Assembly: GCA_937858825.1 (NCBI GenBank)
Contig: CALMAI010000041.1
Location: forward strand, 1 to 38,905
Origin: an uncultured Candidatus Peregrinibacteria bacterium
GTDB lineage: Bacteria; Patescibacteriota; Gracilibacteria; UBA1369
Direction: 5' to 3'
Length of the DNA stretch: 38,905 nt
Part shown: one piece after another, positions 23,313-31,031 of the stretch
Position numbering within the stretch: position 1 is the stretch's first letter
Layout of the letters: each line of letters begins with the position of its first letter
The notes under the pieces: generated by a model
Databases searched by the model: none
Seen by the model: the letters and a program-made list of their open reading frames with translations, nothing else
Told to the model about the DNA's origin: nothing
Position numbers and translations under genes: made by a program

Positions 23313-24272
23313 ATGACCATTCCGACCGACATTGCAGACGCCATTTTTGCCAGTCTTAAAGCGGCAAAAAACGTACTCATTATATCTCATCGCGGTCCGG
23401 ATCCAGACACATTAGGCAGCAATCTTGTGCTCAGAAAAATCCTTGAAGACATGGGCAAAAAGGTTACTTCAGCCTGTGTAGATGAAGTCCCACACACCTA
23501 CCATATCGTTCCCGACATCCAAACATTTGTCACCGATTTCAATCCCAGGGACTACGATCTTTTCATTGCCGTGGATGCAGGATCCATCAGCCAGGCCAAC
23601 TTCCCTTTCAAATATCCAGAGATTGTTGAAAAAAATTTCATCAATATTGACCATCATCCTTCCAATGAAGGATACGGCACCCTCAACCTGGTTATGGACA
23701 AAGCCGCATCAGCAACTTTTGTAATCTATCATCTTTTCCAGCATTGGAACATTGAGATCACTCCCTACATTGCAACCTTGCTCCTCTACGGCCTCTACTA
23801 CGACACTGGAAGCTTCATGCACTCCAACACTTGTGATGCTGTTCTGGAAATGGCCAGCGACCTCCTTGTAAAAGGCGCCGATCAGGAGATTATCATCAAA
23901 TCCCTCTACCAAAACAAAACTATTAACCAGTTACGACTTTGGGGCCGGGCGCTCGAAAGCATGGAACTCACCTCTGGCAACGTAGCTGTCGCAGCCGTCA
24001 CCGAAGACGATTTCAAAGCTACTCACGCAACCCACAACGACCTGAGCGGACTCATCGATTACGTCAGCTCTACCAAAGGCAGCAATTTCGCCACACATCT
24101 CAGCAGTCAGGAAGACGGCACTATTAAAGGATCCTTCCGCACCCGCCGCGATGATGTAAACGTTTCCGCGCTCGCTCAAAACTTTGGAGGCGGCGGACAC
24201 AAGAAAGCTTCCGGCTTCAGCATCAAAGGAAAAATCAAACGCACATCCCAGTGGTCTATAGTGGGCGAGTAA
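23313..24272 (+). CDS. DHH/DHHA1 phosphoesterase, NrnA/pAp-phosphatase type
   Basis: 319 aa from ATG 23313; a TTG at 23295 is less likely. NrnA-type enzymes degrade short oligonucleotides and pAp, or cyclic-dinucleotide products, using two metal ions. Motifs: ISHRGPDPDTLGS (residues 24-36), FIAVDAGS, NIDHHPSNEGYG, LLYGLYYDTGSF, then DHHA1 with RTRRDDVNVSALAQNFGGGG and HKKASGF. Motif I begins SHRGPDPDT rather than DHRxPDxDA; the metal-binding histidine and aspartates are kept. It follows the ferredoxin by 56 bases and a hairpin follows its end. Confidence 0.93.
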   Translation: MTIPTDIADAIFASLKAAKNVLIISHRGPDPDTLGSNLVLRKILEDMGKKVTSACVDEVPHTYHIVPDIQTFVTDFNPRDYDLFIAVDAGSISQANFPFKYPEIVEKNFINIDHHPSNEGYGTLNLVMDKAASATFVIYHLFQHWNIEITPYIATLLLYGLYYDTGSFMHSNTCDAVLEMASDLLVKGADQEIIIKSLYQNKTINQLRLWGRALESMELTSGNVAVAAVTEDDFKATHATHNDLSGLIDYVSSTKGSNFATHLSSQEDGTIKGSFRTRRDDVNVSALAQNFGGGGHKKASGFSIKGKIKRTSQWSIVGE

Positions 24273-24304
24273 ACCTGAATTTTCGCAACTCAAAATTCCT
24301 TCAC

Positions 24305-24328
24305 AGCCTTTAACTTTAGGCTCATTTT
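24305..24328 (+). terminator. Weak terminator-like hairpin
   Basis: AGCCT (24305-24309), an eight-base loop, AGGCT (24318-24322), then CATTTTT. Short stem, so only moderately convincing as the end of the sod-DHH operon. Confidence 0.45.
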
Positions 24329-24379
24329 TGATAACCTTCTTTGGCGAGAAAACACTATACCTAGTATATCAAAACCAAT

Positions 24380-25018
24380 ATGACAACAACTCCTAGTACC
24401 ACTTCACAAACCAAGAATCTTATCATCGAAGATAACCTCGAAAGCATTTTCGATATTCTCAAAGAAGCAGTACTTTCACACCGTGATGGAGTACGCGTAA
24501 GCATCAGTTTTTCAAACATTCGCTCTCGTGGTGACATTATCACCTCAATCCAAAAACCTTCTCAGGGAGCGGTTTCATTTTTAAAACTGTTCGACAAAGC
24601 ACTCAGGACAATCGACAATAAAGAAGGAAAAAACAAACCAGACATCGCTATTTTAAATGTGGATCATCCGGACATCCTGGAGTTTCTCAGCTATGAATCA
24701 CACTTTTCAATGAAAGTTGGCGTGACCAAAGAGTTCATTAAAGCTGTTGAAGAAGATGCCATGTACGATCTCATCGACCCGCGAACCGGACAAAAAGTGA
24801 ACCAGCTCAACGCCCGCGGCGTGTACGATCTGATCAGCGAGAAGACAATGAGCAGCGACGAATCCGGCATTATTTATCTGGATAAAATCAGCACCGTTCA
24901 AATGCCAAAACGTGAACAACAACCCTTGAACGAAAATCAAAACTCACTACCTTTTACCGAAGAAACCAAAACACAAGCAGAAGAGATTATTCCACCTCCA
25001 GTGGTGGCCATGGCATAA
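24380..25018 (+). CDS. Stand-alone ribonucleotide-reductase-like fragment without cysteines
   Basis: 212 aa. Residues about 37-172 read like an internal piece of the RNR large-subunit barrel, class II/NrdJ wording. DGVRVSISFSNIRSRGD matches the GFNFSxLRPxGD strand. QGAVSFLKLFDKALRTI matches the PVSFMxxFD region. AILNVDHPDILEFLSY matches the VDHPDI helix. KVGVTKEFIKAVEEDAMYDL plus IDPRTGQKVNQLNARGVYDL and SGIIYLDKIS match the run up to the finger loop. It ends before the NxCxE finger loop with the radical cysteine, and the whole protein contains no cysteine at all, so it cannot be a reductase. The N-terminus is a short polar extension and the last 40 residues are a disordered acidic/proline tail. 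A candidate promoter TTGGCG-17-GTATAT ends about ten bases before the ATG. The helical-protein gene starts 24 bases downstream. A binding or regulatory role is inference. Confidence 0.82.
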   Translation: MTTTPSTTSQTKNLIIEDNLESIFDILKEAVLSHRDGVRVSISFSNIRSRGDIITSIQKPSQGAVSFLKLFDKALRTIDNKEGKNKPDIAILNVDHPDILEFLSYESHFSMKVGVTKEFIKAVEEDAMYDLIDPRTGQKVNQLNARGVYDLISEKTMSSDESGIIYLDKISTVQMPKREQQPLNENQNSLPFTEETKTQAEEIIPPPVVAMA

Positions 25019-25042
25019 GCCTGTACCCTTTAATGCTTTTCT

Positions 25043-27379
25043 ATGGGAGCTCGAAAACTTGAAAGTTCCAGTGCCTTCGAGGCCGAAACTATCAGCAACC
25101 TGGCTAAAAATAGAATCGAACTGGCAGAGGCCAAAAAGATTCGTGATCTTCGTGAACAGATAACAGCGCTCATTGATGACGCCTGCGGAAATCGTGAATC
25201 CGGAAAACGAAAAGAGTTTGAATCCCGACTTCAACAGGAACTAAAAGCCAGCTCCATTGATGGACTGAATATGCTCAGCACCAAGGTGGAGGTTTACCGT
25301 GATAACGTCAACAAAACCCTCGAAAAATATTTTGGCATGGTCGAACAGCGAGAGTACGACCACCTTTTTGTGAATAGACCAGGACGCGACGCCCGAGCCC
25401 TCTACAAAGAAGAGTTCCTGGAAGCCAGCGACGCCAAACGTGAAAAATTGTTAGGTGAATTCGCCTCATACATGGCCGAGCAGCAAAAAACATTTGAAGA
25501 GCTGGCCAGCTATGTATCACCGGAAACTATTTCCCGCATGCGTCGCAGCGAACGAATTCGCCTGCTCATGTATGTAAAAGGATGTGGACGCCTTTTGGAT
25601 GAAAACAAAGAGCTTTTTGCCGAAAGTGAAATAGCCGAGATTAAAGCCCAAATGGCTGACTGCACCAGCCCCACAGATCAGCAAAAACTCATGACTCAAA
25701 TTGCGGGGAATCTGGAAAAACGAAAATGGTATAAAGAAGTTTTTGATCGACTGCCATCAAAGTATCAACAAGTTTGGGGCAAAATCGACCAAATGACATT
25801 TGCCGAAAGACAAGTAAATTATGAAAAACTAATTGTCCGCCTTGAAGAAGAGTATGAAGACATTCTGGATAACCACCCGGATCGCAAACATATTGGAACC
25901 AAAGACCGGGCCTCAGCTTTAGCATACGTTCGAAGTGATAAAATCAGCGGTGGTGACAAATTCCGCGCCCTCAAAGGACTTGAAAAACAGATCCAACAAC
26001 AAAAAACCGAAGTTTCGAACCCATTTGAAACAACGCTAAATGAACTACAGCAGTACAAATCACCCCGGGAAATCAAACGACTCCGTGACCAATTCTACAA
26101 TGGAGAAACCTATGAACAGAGAAAGGAGCTGGCAGAAAATATTAAAACAGAACTTATTAACGCTCAATCCGAAAGCAAAGAACGCCAGGATTTAATGGGT
26201 GAATATAAGGCTAAACTGGAACAGGATCTCGCAACAAAGATCATCAGCAAAAAGACACTCAAAGCCGCGCTAAAACGAGCAGAAAACCAGTCAATCGACG
26301 AACTCCAGACCACACTGGTCATCTACAAACCAGATCGTGAACGCCGGATCAAACTCCTGAAACAGTTTAAAGCTCTTCCAAAAGAGATTCAGGATAAGAA
26401 CATCGACTTCTTTGAACTCACACACACAGAACGTGTCATGCGCATGGAAGAGTTAAGCCAATATGAAAAGAGTGAAAAAACAGATGAACAAAAAGAGAAA
26501 AAGATCACAGAAAAAAACACTGCCGAGGAAATGCCAACCCAGGAATCGGAGCAACAAAACCATCAGCCTCTTGAATCCAAAGAAGACTCTGACAACGCAA
26601 AAATCGAGAAACTTATGGCCCTCGCCTCCAGCGCTACAAGGCAGCAAAACTATGAAAAAGCCATTCAACACTACCAGGACATTCTGGCTATCGATCCACA
26701 AGACGAACTCGCGGCCATGAGTCTTCAATTTGTAGAAGGAAAGCTGCACAAAGCCCAAGAAAAAGCTGCACAAACAAACGAAGAGGGGGGAGAGCAACAA
26801 CTCACCGAGTCAGAAAAGAGCAGACTGAAACAGGCCATTAATGATGCCTCAAACAACTCAGGAGTAATGAGACGAAGAAAGCAGCACGCCATGACCGAAG
26901 AGCTTACTGATAATCTTAAAAAATCTCAGGCCAAGCATGGAGTGGTGTCACTCGAAGACAGAAACAAGAACATGACCGAAGATGAAGTACAGGCAAACAA
27001 GCAACTTGTAGAGGCAACCGGCAAGAACAAAATGCTTGTTGATGGAAGAGCCGAAGACGCGATTTGGTTTAACGATGAAGGATACCGCGACCTTTCCGAT
27101 CCAAGCAAAGAGCTAAAAGTAGAGAATCAAATTGCCAAACAGATAGCTAATGGACAAGTAATGGACAACATCGTTGCGCACAAAACTGATGGAACTATGT
27201 CCAATGCAACAAACGCCGAAAAAAATCTTCAAAAGAGGAAAACAGAGACTAAAAATATCATTAAGTCGATCGCAAAAAAGAAACTGAAAATCGACGATTC
27301 AAAAGAAGAAGCGCTTAATATCGCCCTCGAAGAAGAAATGAAGAAAAAGGACATCTCTGTTTCACTCCGGGCCGCATAA
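25043..27379 (+). CDS. Large helical repeat protein, 778 aa
   Basis: No family recognised. Highly charged and alpha-helical along its whole length, with no signal peptide or membrane span. A unit recurs: WYKEVFDRLPSKYQQ ... MTFAERQVNYEKLI (from about residue 227) and IKLLKQFKALPKEIQD ... LTHTERVMRMEELS (from about 436), with a weaker copy at FEELASYVSPETIS ... RRSERIRLLMYV. A disordered Glu/Gln/Lys linker lies at about 475-520, then one TPR-like unit (RQQNYEKAIQHYQDILAIDP, about 533-552). A basic and acidic C-terminal third follows. It lies 24 bases after the RNR-like gene, so the two probably act together. A scaffold role is inference. Confidence 0.8.
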   Translation: MGARKLESSSAFEAETISNLAKNRIELAEAKKIRDLREQITALIDDACGNRESGKRKEFESRLQQELKASSIDGLNMLSTKVEVYRDNVNKTLEKYFGMVEQREYDHLFVNRPGRDARALYKEEFLEASDAKREKLLGEFASYMAEQQKTFEELASYVSPETISRMRRSERIRLLMYVKGCGRLLDENKELFAESEIAEIKAQMADCTSPTDQQKLMTQIAGNLEKRKWYKEVFDRLPSKYQQVWGKIDQMTFAERQVNYEKLIVRLEEEYEDILDNHPDRKHIGTKDRASALAYVRSDKISGGDKFRALKGLEKQIQQQKTEVSNPFETTLNELQQYKSPREIKRLRDQFYNGETYEQRKELAENIKTELINAQSESKERQDLMGEYKAKLEQDLATKIISKKTLKAALKRAENQSIDELQTTLVIYKPDRERRIKLLKQFKALPKEIQDKNIDFFELTHTERVMRMEELSQYEKSEKTDEQKEKKITEKNTAEEMPTQESEQQNHQPLESKEDSDNAKIEKLMALASSATRQQNYEKAIQHYQDILAIDPQDELAAMSLQFVEGKLHKAQEKAAQTNEEGGEQQLTESEKSRLKQAINDASNNSGVMRRRKQHAMTEELTDNLKKSQAKHGVVSLEDRNKNMTEDEVQANKQLVEATGKNKMLVDGRAEDAIWFNDEGYRDLSDPSKELKVENQIAKQIANGQVMDNIVAHKTDGTMSNATNAEKNLQKRKTETKNIIKSIAKKKLKIDDSKEEALNIALEEEMKKKDISVSLRAA

Positions 27380-27411
27380 CCAAAACCAAGATAGTAAAAA
27401 CGGCTTATCTA

Positions 27412-27420
27412 TGCTACAAT
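27412..27420 (+). promoter_or_regulatory. Extended -10 promoter of the methyltransferase pair
   Basis: TGC plus TACAAT (27415-27420) forms an extended -10. The matching -35 position reads TAGTAA, which is weak. Predicted start near 27427 gives a 17-base leader. Confidence 0.5.
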
Positions 27421-27443
27421 AAGCAGAAGCATTTTGTAGAAAC

Positions 27444-28004
27444 ATGGATCTCTTAATGGACCTGCTCGCCACCATCACAACATATCTTGTCCTCCTGGCC
27501 TGTATTGCCTTTACAGCGATCATTTTTGCAACAGTCATAAGCAACCTCCTTCTCAAAGTGCCGTTTGTCCCCAGCAGTAAACGGGTCATTAAACATATCG
27601 CCAAACTGGCCAATATTAAAAAAGATGACCAGGTATACGATCTTGGATCTGGCGACGGACGTTTCCTCTTTGAAGCCGATCAGTACACCAACAAAGAACT
27701 CATCGGATACGAACAGGCTCTCCTTCCCTACTGTCTGACCAAAATAAAAAATCTATTCCGCAAATCCAACATTCGCATTCATATGAAAAACTTTATGAAT
27801 GCCAACTTGAGCAACGCAGATTTAATCTACTGCTACCTGGGACCGGAAACCATGACAGAAATTGGTGAAAAAGTTCAGAAGGAGTGCCGCAAAGGAACAC
27901 GTATTTACAGCAACACTTTCTCAATCCAGAACATGAAGCCCGAAAAAGTCTGGCCAAAAGACAAAAAAAATCGACTCCCAACTATTTACTACTATAAAGT
28001 ATGA
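27444..28004 (+). CDS. Membrane-anchored SAM-dependent methyltransferase, copy 1
   Basis: 186 aa. Residues 8-36 form a membrane helix, followed by VPFVPSSKRVIKHIAKLANI and then class I methyltransferase motif I VYDLGSGDGR (64-73). Later strands read LIGYEQALLPYC (acidic SAM-ribose residue) and ADLIYCYLGPETMTEIG. The order of one N-terminal helix, a PFVP-type loop and a short Rossmann domain resembles the FAM173/ATPSCKMT family of lysine methyltransferases. In that family the eukaryotic member modifies the ATP synthase c subunit. Assignment to that family is from pattern only. Its TGA stop overlaps the start of copy 2. Confidence 0.85.
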   Translation: MDLLMDLLATITTYLVLLACIAFTAIIFATVISNLLLKVPFVPSSKRVIKHIAKLANIKKDDQVYDLGSGDGRFLFEADQYTNKELIGYEQALLPYCLTKIKNLFRKSNIRIHMKNFMNANLSNADLIYCYLGPETMTEIGEKVQKECRKGTRIYSNTFSIQNMKPEKVWPKDKKNRLPTIYYYKV

Positions 28005-28597
28005 TCAAAGACGCAATCATCATCGCCGGCGGAGTCTTGATTCTCATGCCACTCTTCTACGTCATGAGCAACGCCCCATTCAACCTCTACACGCTGACTG
28101 CCTACATGGCATTGCTCATCCCAACACTTGCCGCCCTGGTCAACGGCGCGCCCTTTGTGCCAACCCCAATGGGAGCAGTAGAAAAGATGCTTAAAGTCAG
28201 CAAAATAAAAAAAGGCGACAAAGTCTACGACATAGGATGCGGGGATGGACGGGTAGTCTATCTGGCCGCCAACAAACACGAAGCCAATGCCACCGGCTTT
28301 GAACTCTCTCCCTTCGTCTTTATCTTTGCCAAAATCCGGCAACTTTTATGGCGATCCAAAGCAAAAATACAGTTCGCCAATTTCAAACACAAAAACCTTT
28401 CTGACGCCGACATTATTTTCTGCTACCTTTTGCCAGAAACACTCCTCAAGCTGGAACCAAAACTCAGCAAAGAACTCAAGCCTGGCGCACGCATTATCTC
28501 CTACGCTTTCCCCATTGCCAGTTGGGAGGAGGTTAAGAAACACCCTCGTGACGCGAAGCAGAATATCGCCCCAATTTGGGAGTACGTGAAGCAATAA
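28001..28597 (+). CDS. Membrane-anchored SAM-dependent methyltransferase, copy 2
   Basis: 198 aa, paralogue of the preceding gene. The N-terminus has one or two hydrophobic segments (AIIIAGGVLILMPLFYVM and LYTLTAYMALLIPTLAALV). The shared linker reads APFVPTPMGAVEKMLKVSKI, then motif I VYDIGCGDGR (75-84), ATGFELSPFVF and ADIIFCYLLPETLLKLEPKL. The two copies keep the same architecture but have diverged clearly, so the duplication is old or each has its own substrate. Overlap of four bases (ATGA) shows coupled translation. Its last 65 bases overlap the end of comEC on the other strand. Confidence 0.86.
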   Translation: MIKDAIIIAGGVLILMPLFYVMSNAPFNLYTLTAYMALLIPTLAALVNGAPFVPTPMGAVEKMLKVSKIKKGDKVYDIGCGDGRVVYLAANKHEANATGFELSPFVFIFAKIRQLLWRSKAKIQFANFKHKNLSDADIIFCYLLPETLLKLEPKLSKELKPGARIISYAFPIASWEEVKKHPRDAKQNIAPIWEYVKQ

Positions 28598-29996
28598 CCT
28601 TCAATAAAAACAGATAGTAAAGCCCCACTGCCCACCAGGGAAAAGCTGGGATTGTTACAAGTGCAAAAGGAATTTGCGCCACCAGATGAACCCCTTCAAT
28701 CAGGATCATCAAAAAAATTGAGCACACCCCAAGCCAGAACCACACAATCGGCAGCCATAAAAAACTGGACACCAAAGCAAAAAATGAAAAGAGCATAATC
28801 AACGGAATCAACGGCAAAAAGATCACATTTGCCAACGGTGAAATGATCGAAAAGACACCAAAGTGGTAGAGCACAATAGGAGTTGTAAAAATTGTTGCCG
28901 CAATAGTCACCAAAAGTCCTTCTCCCAAAAATGCGGGCAGCTTTTTCACATACGGCTCAAACAACGGCATCAATTGCATCAACCCAAGTGTGGAAACAAA
29001 CGAAAGCTGAAACGAAACATCCCATATCAAAATTCTTGGACTTACCAGGATCATCAAAAAGCCGCTCAGTAAAAGAATATTCATCCCATCCGTCTTACGC
29101 CCTTGAAAAATAACAAAAACCATAAGAGCTCCCATAATCGATGCCCGCACCACACTCGCTGAAAGCCCGGTAAGAAGCGCAAAAAGAAAAATCGCGAACC
29201 ATGTAGCCACAAACCGCACACGCCGACCCAAACCCTTGAGAAGAGTACCCACAATAGTAATCAGCAGGGTGATATTATAGCCGGAAATAGCCAAAATATG
29301 CGTTAACCCCGAACGTTGAAAATCGTCCATCAGCACCTGCGGGATACTTGCCCGCATCCCCAATAAAAGACCTAAAACAATACTGGCACCCGGCTCTCCA
29401 AACAGTTTTTCAATCTCATCCCTGATCCCATGCTTTAACCAATACACCAACGACCACCCATCAAACATCCCTTCCTGATGCCTTATTAATCGAACCTGTG
29501 GTTGATACATCACCGCAAAAATTCCATCCTTGGCAAGATAGTCAGCATAGGAAAATGTTTCAAATTCAGCCGGCTTGGCAAGCTGCCCACTCACAGTAAT
29601 CACATCTCCATACTTATATTGAGGATATCTTCGTAACTTCACCAGAACTTTCCCCTCAACCAAAAAAGATTCCAATTTTTCTGCAGCCACAACCACATAT
29701 TGAGCATCATTCCTCACCTCTGGATCACTCACAATTACCGCCTCAATCACAACTTTTTGATTCATATCTGTATAAAATCCCACATCTGCAGGGTCAAACA
29801 CAGGAAAACTGGCTCCAATGACACAAAAACCAACAAAATATCCAAAAACAACAGGCATCACTCCTCTCCTCCACCACAATAATGACAAAAAACCAACAAA
29901 CACTGTCCACCACGGAAATATGCTCCCAATTCCTACCCCTAAAAAGAAGGAAAAAAGGAACAGCTTCAATTGCCTGGATTGTGAGAATATAGCCAT
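28533..29996 (-). CDS. comEC: ComEC/Rec2 competence channel, without metallo-beta-lactamase domain
   Basis: 487 aa from ATG 29996 (a TTG at 30017 is less likely). ComEC forms the inner-membrane channel for single-stranded DNA in natural transformation. Layout: N-terminal membrane helices, an OB-like DUF4131 domain (YGDVITVSGQLAKPAEFETF, about residues 130-175), then the multi-span Competence domain with the conserved ILAISGYNITLLI, GLSASVVRASIMGALMVF and WDVSFQLSFVSTLGL. The protein stops after the last membrane helices. The C-terminal metallo-beta-lactamase domain present in Bacillus-type ComEC is absent, so strand degradation would need another enzyme. Its end overlaps the second methyltransferase gene. 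Confidence 0.94.
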   Translation of the reverse strand: MAIFSQSRQLKLFLFSFFLGVGIGSIFPWWTVFVGFLSLLWWRRGVMPVVFGYFVGFCVIGASFPVFDPADVGFYTDMNQKVVIEAVIVSDPEVRNDAQYVVVAAEKLESFLVEGKVLVKLRRYPQYKYGDVITVSGQLAKPAEFETFSYADYLAKDGIFAVMYQPQVRLIRHQEGMFDGWSLVYWLKHGIRDEIEKLFGEPGASIVLGLLLGMRASIPQVLMDDFQRSGLTHILAISGYNITLLITIVGTLLKGLGRRVRFVATWFAIFLFALLTGLSASVVRASIMGALMVFVIFQGRKTDGMNILLLSGFLMILVSPRILIWDVSFQLSFVSTLGLMQLMPLFEPYVKKLPAFLGEGLLVTIAATIFTTPIVLYHFGVFSIISPLANVIFLPLIPLIMLFSFFALVSSFLWLPIVWFWLGVCSIFLMILIEGVHLVAQIPFALVTIPAFPWWAVGLYYLFLLKVIASRTPKLGRYSASRHEGVS

Positions 29997-30048
29997 AAAT
30001 TGATCATAGCCACTCAAGATGAAAAGAGGATAAAAAATTCCTCCGTAC

Positions 30049-30102
30049 TACTTAGTAATACTTAATGGTACATTATTGACATTTATGCAAATTTATTATA
30101 AA
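30049..30102 (+). promoter_or_regulatory. Promoter with upstream direct repeats, TrmB-type gene
   Basis: TTGACA (30076-30081) and TATAAA (30097-30102) are separated by 15 bases, shorter than ideal. Upstream, TACTTA occurs twice exactly ten bases apart (30049-30054 and 30059-30064), one helical turn, inside a GTAC-bounded AT-rich stretch. A regulator binding one face of the DNA is plausible; self-regulation by the adjacent TrmB-like protein is inference. Confidence 0.45.
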
Positions 30103-30129
30103 TTCACTGCTTGTAACATTTACAACATC

Positions 30130-30981
30130 ATGAACCTAGAAGATACACTCCAGCTGCTCCGCACACTCAAAGAGGTCGGCCTCTCTGCCAATGAAGCAAA
30201 TGTCTATCTCACTCTTCTAACTCTCGGGCCCAACCCCGTGAGCACCGTTGCCAAAAAAGCAAATCTTAACCGGTCCAGCTGCTACACCATCCTCGACAGG
30301 CTCATGCAAAAAGGGTTTGTTCATCAAAGCAACAAACAGAATGTCACCTACTTCTCCAGCGTTGATCCAAAGTTGATGCTCAATCAGCTCACCAGCAAAA
30401 AACATGACCTGGAAGACCGGATTGAAAACCTTCGCCGATCAATGGGCCAGTTTGAAAGGATTAAATGTGACTACTCACAAAAACCAACAGTCCTTTTCTA
30501 TGAAGGAGAAGCAGCTATTCAAAATATTATGGAAGATACCCTCAATGCCAAAGAGGAGGTCCGCGCCTATGCCAGTCTGCAGGAACTTACCAATCTCCTT
30601 CCAAACTATTTCCCGGGCTACTACAAAAGACGTACCCAAAAAGGAATCTTTATTAAAGCCATCTATCCAGCCAACCAATTGTCCTATAAACACAAACTCC
30701 GCGATCACAAAGAGAATCGGGAAAGCCGACTGATTCCACCCGAATTCAATTTCCACCTGGATATTCTTATCTACGACAACAAAGTCGCCATAACCTCTTT
30801 AAACGACAAGTTTGGACTCCTTATTAAGAGCCAGTCCATGGCCAACGCCCAGAAAAAAATCTTCGACATTATCTGGGAAGGAACCAAAACCTACGATGAC
30901 GTCATGACAACCATGATGGAGCAAAAATACGGAAATCCTCAAAAAACAGCGACTAAAAGGAAAAAATCAACATCTGTTTAA
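30130..30981 (+). CDS. TrmB-family transcriptional regulator
   Basis: 283 aa. A winged helix-turn-helix at residues 8-75 (LRTLKEVGLSANEANVYLTL, then PVSTVAKKANLNRSSCYTIL for the recognition helix) is followed by a dimerisation coiled coil (TSKKHDLEDRIENLRRSMGQ). The C-terminal domain of about 160 residues has FYEGEAAIQNIMEDTL and a PLD-like TrmB effector fold. TrmB proteins are common in Archaea and in CPR bacteria and respond to small molecules, often sugars; the ligand here is unknown. ATG 30130 is chosen because an in-frame TTG at 30076 is the -35 element itself. Confidence 0.9.
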   Translation: MNLEDTLQLLRTLKEVGLSANEANVYLTLLTLGPNPVSTVAKKANLNRSSCYTILDRLMQKGFVHQSNKQNVTYFSSVDPKLMLNQLTSKKHDLEDRIENLRRSMGQFERIKCDYSQKPTVLFYEGEAAIQNIMEDTLNAKEEVRAYASLQELTNLLPNYFPGYYKRRTQKGIFIKAIYPANQLSYKHKLRDHKENRESRLIPPEFNFHLDILIYDNKVAITSLNDKFGLLIKSQSMANAQKKIFDIIWEGTKTYDDVMTTMMEQKYGNPQKTATKRKKSTSV

Positions 30982-30984
30982 TCA

Positions 30985-31020
30985 AAAAAGCCCCCCAGTC
31001 AAAAGACTGAAGGGCTTTTT
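30985..31020. terminator. Bidirectional rho-independent terminator
   Basis: AAAAAGCCC (30985-30993) pairs with GGGCTTTTT (31012-31020), with an inner AGTC/GACT stem and AAAA loop. A and T runs on both sides let it end both the TrmB-type gene and the convergent lipoprotein gene. Confidence 0.92.
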
Positions 31021-31031
31021 CTAATACTCAA

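Noticed and set aside
24380-25018. RNR-like gene as a simple frameshifted pseudogene
   Set aside because: No RNR remnants are seen upstream or downstream in any frame, and the gene has a distinct tail and its own stop before a new gene.
30076-30129. Longer N-terminus of the TrmB-type regulator from a TTG at 30076
   Set aside because: That TTG is part of a TTGACA -35 element, and the added residues do not fit the family start.
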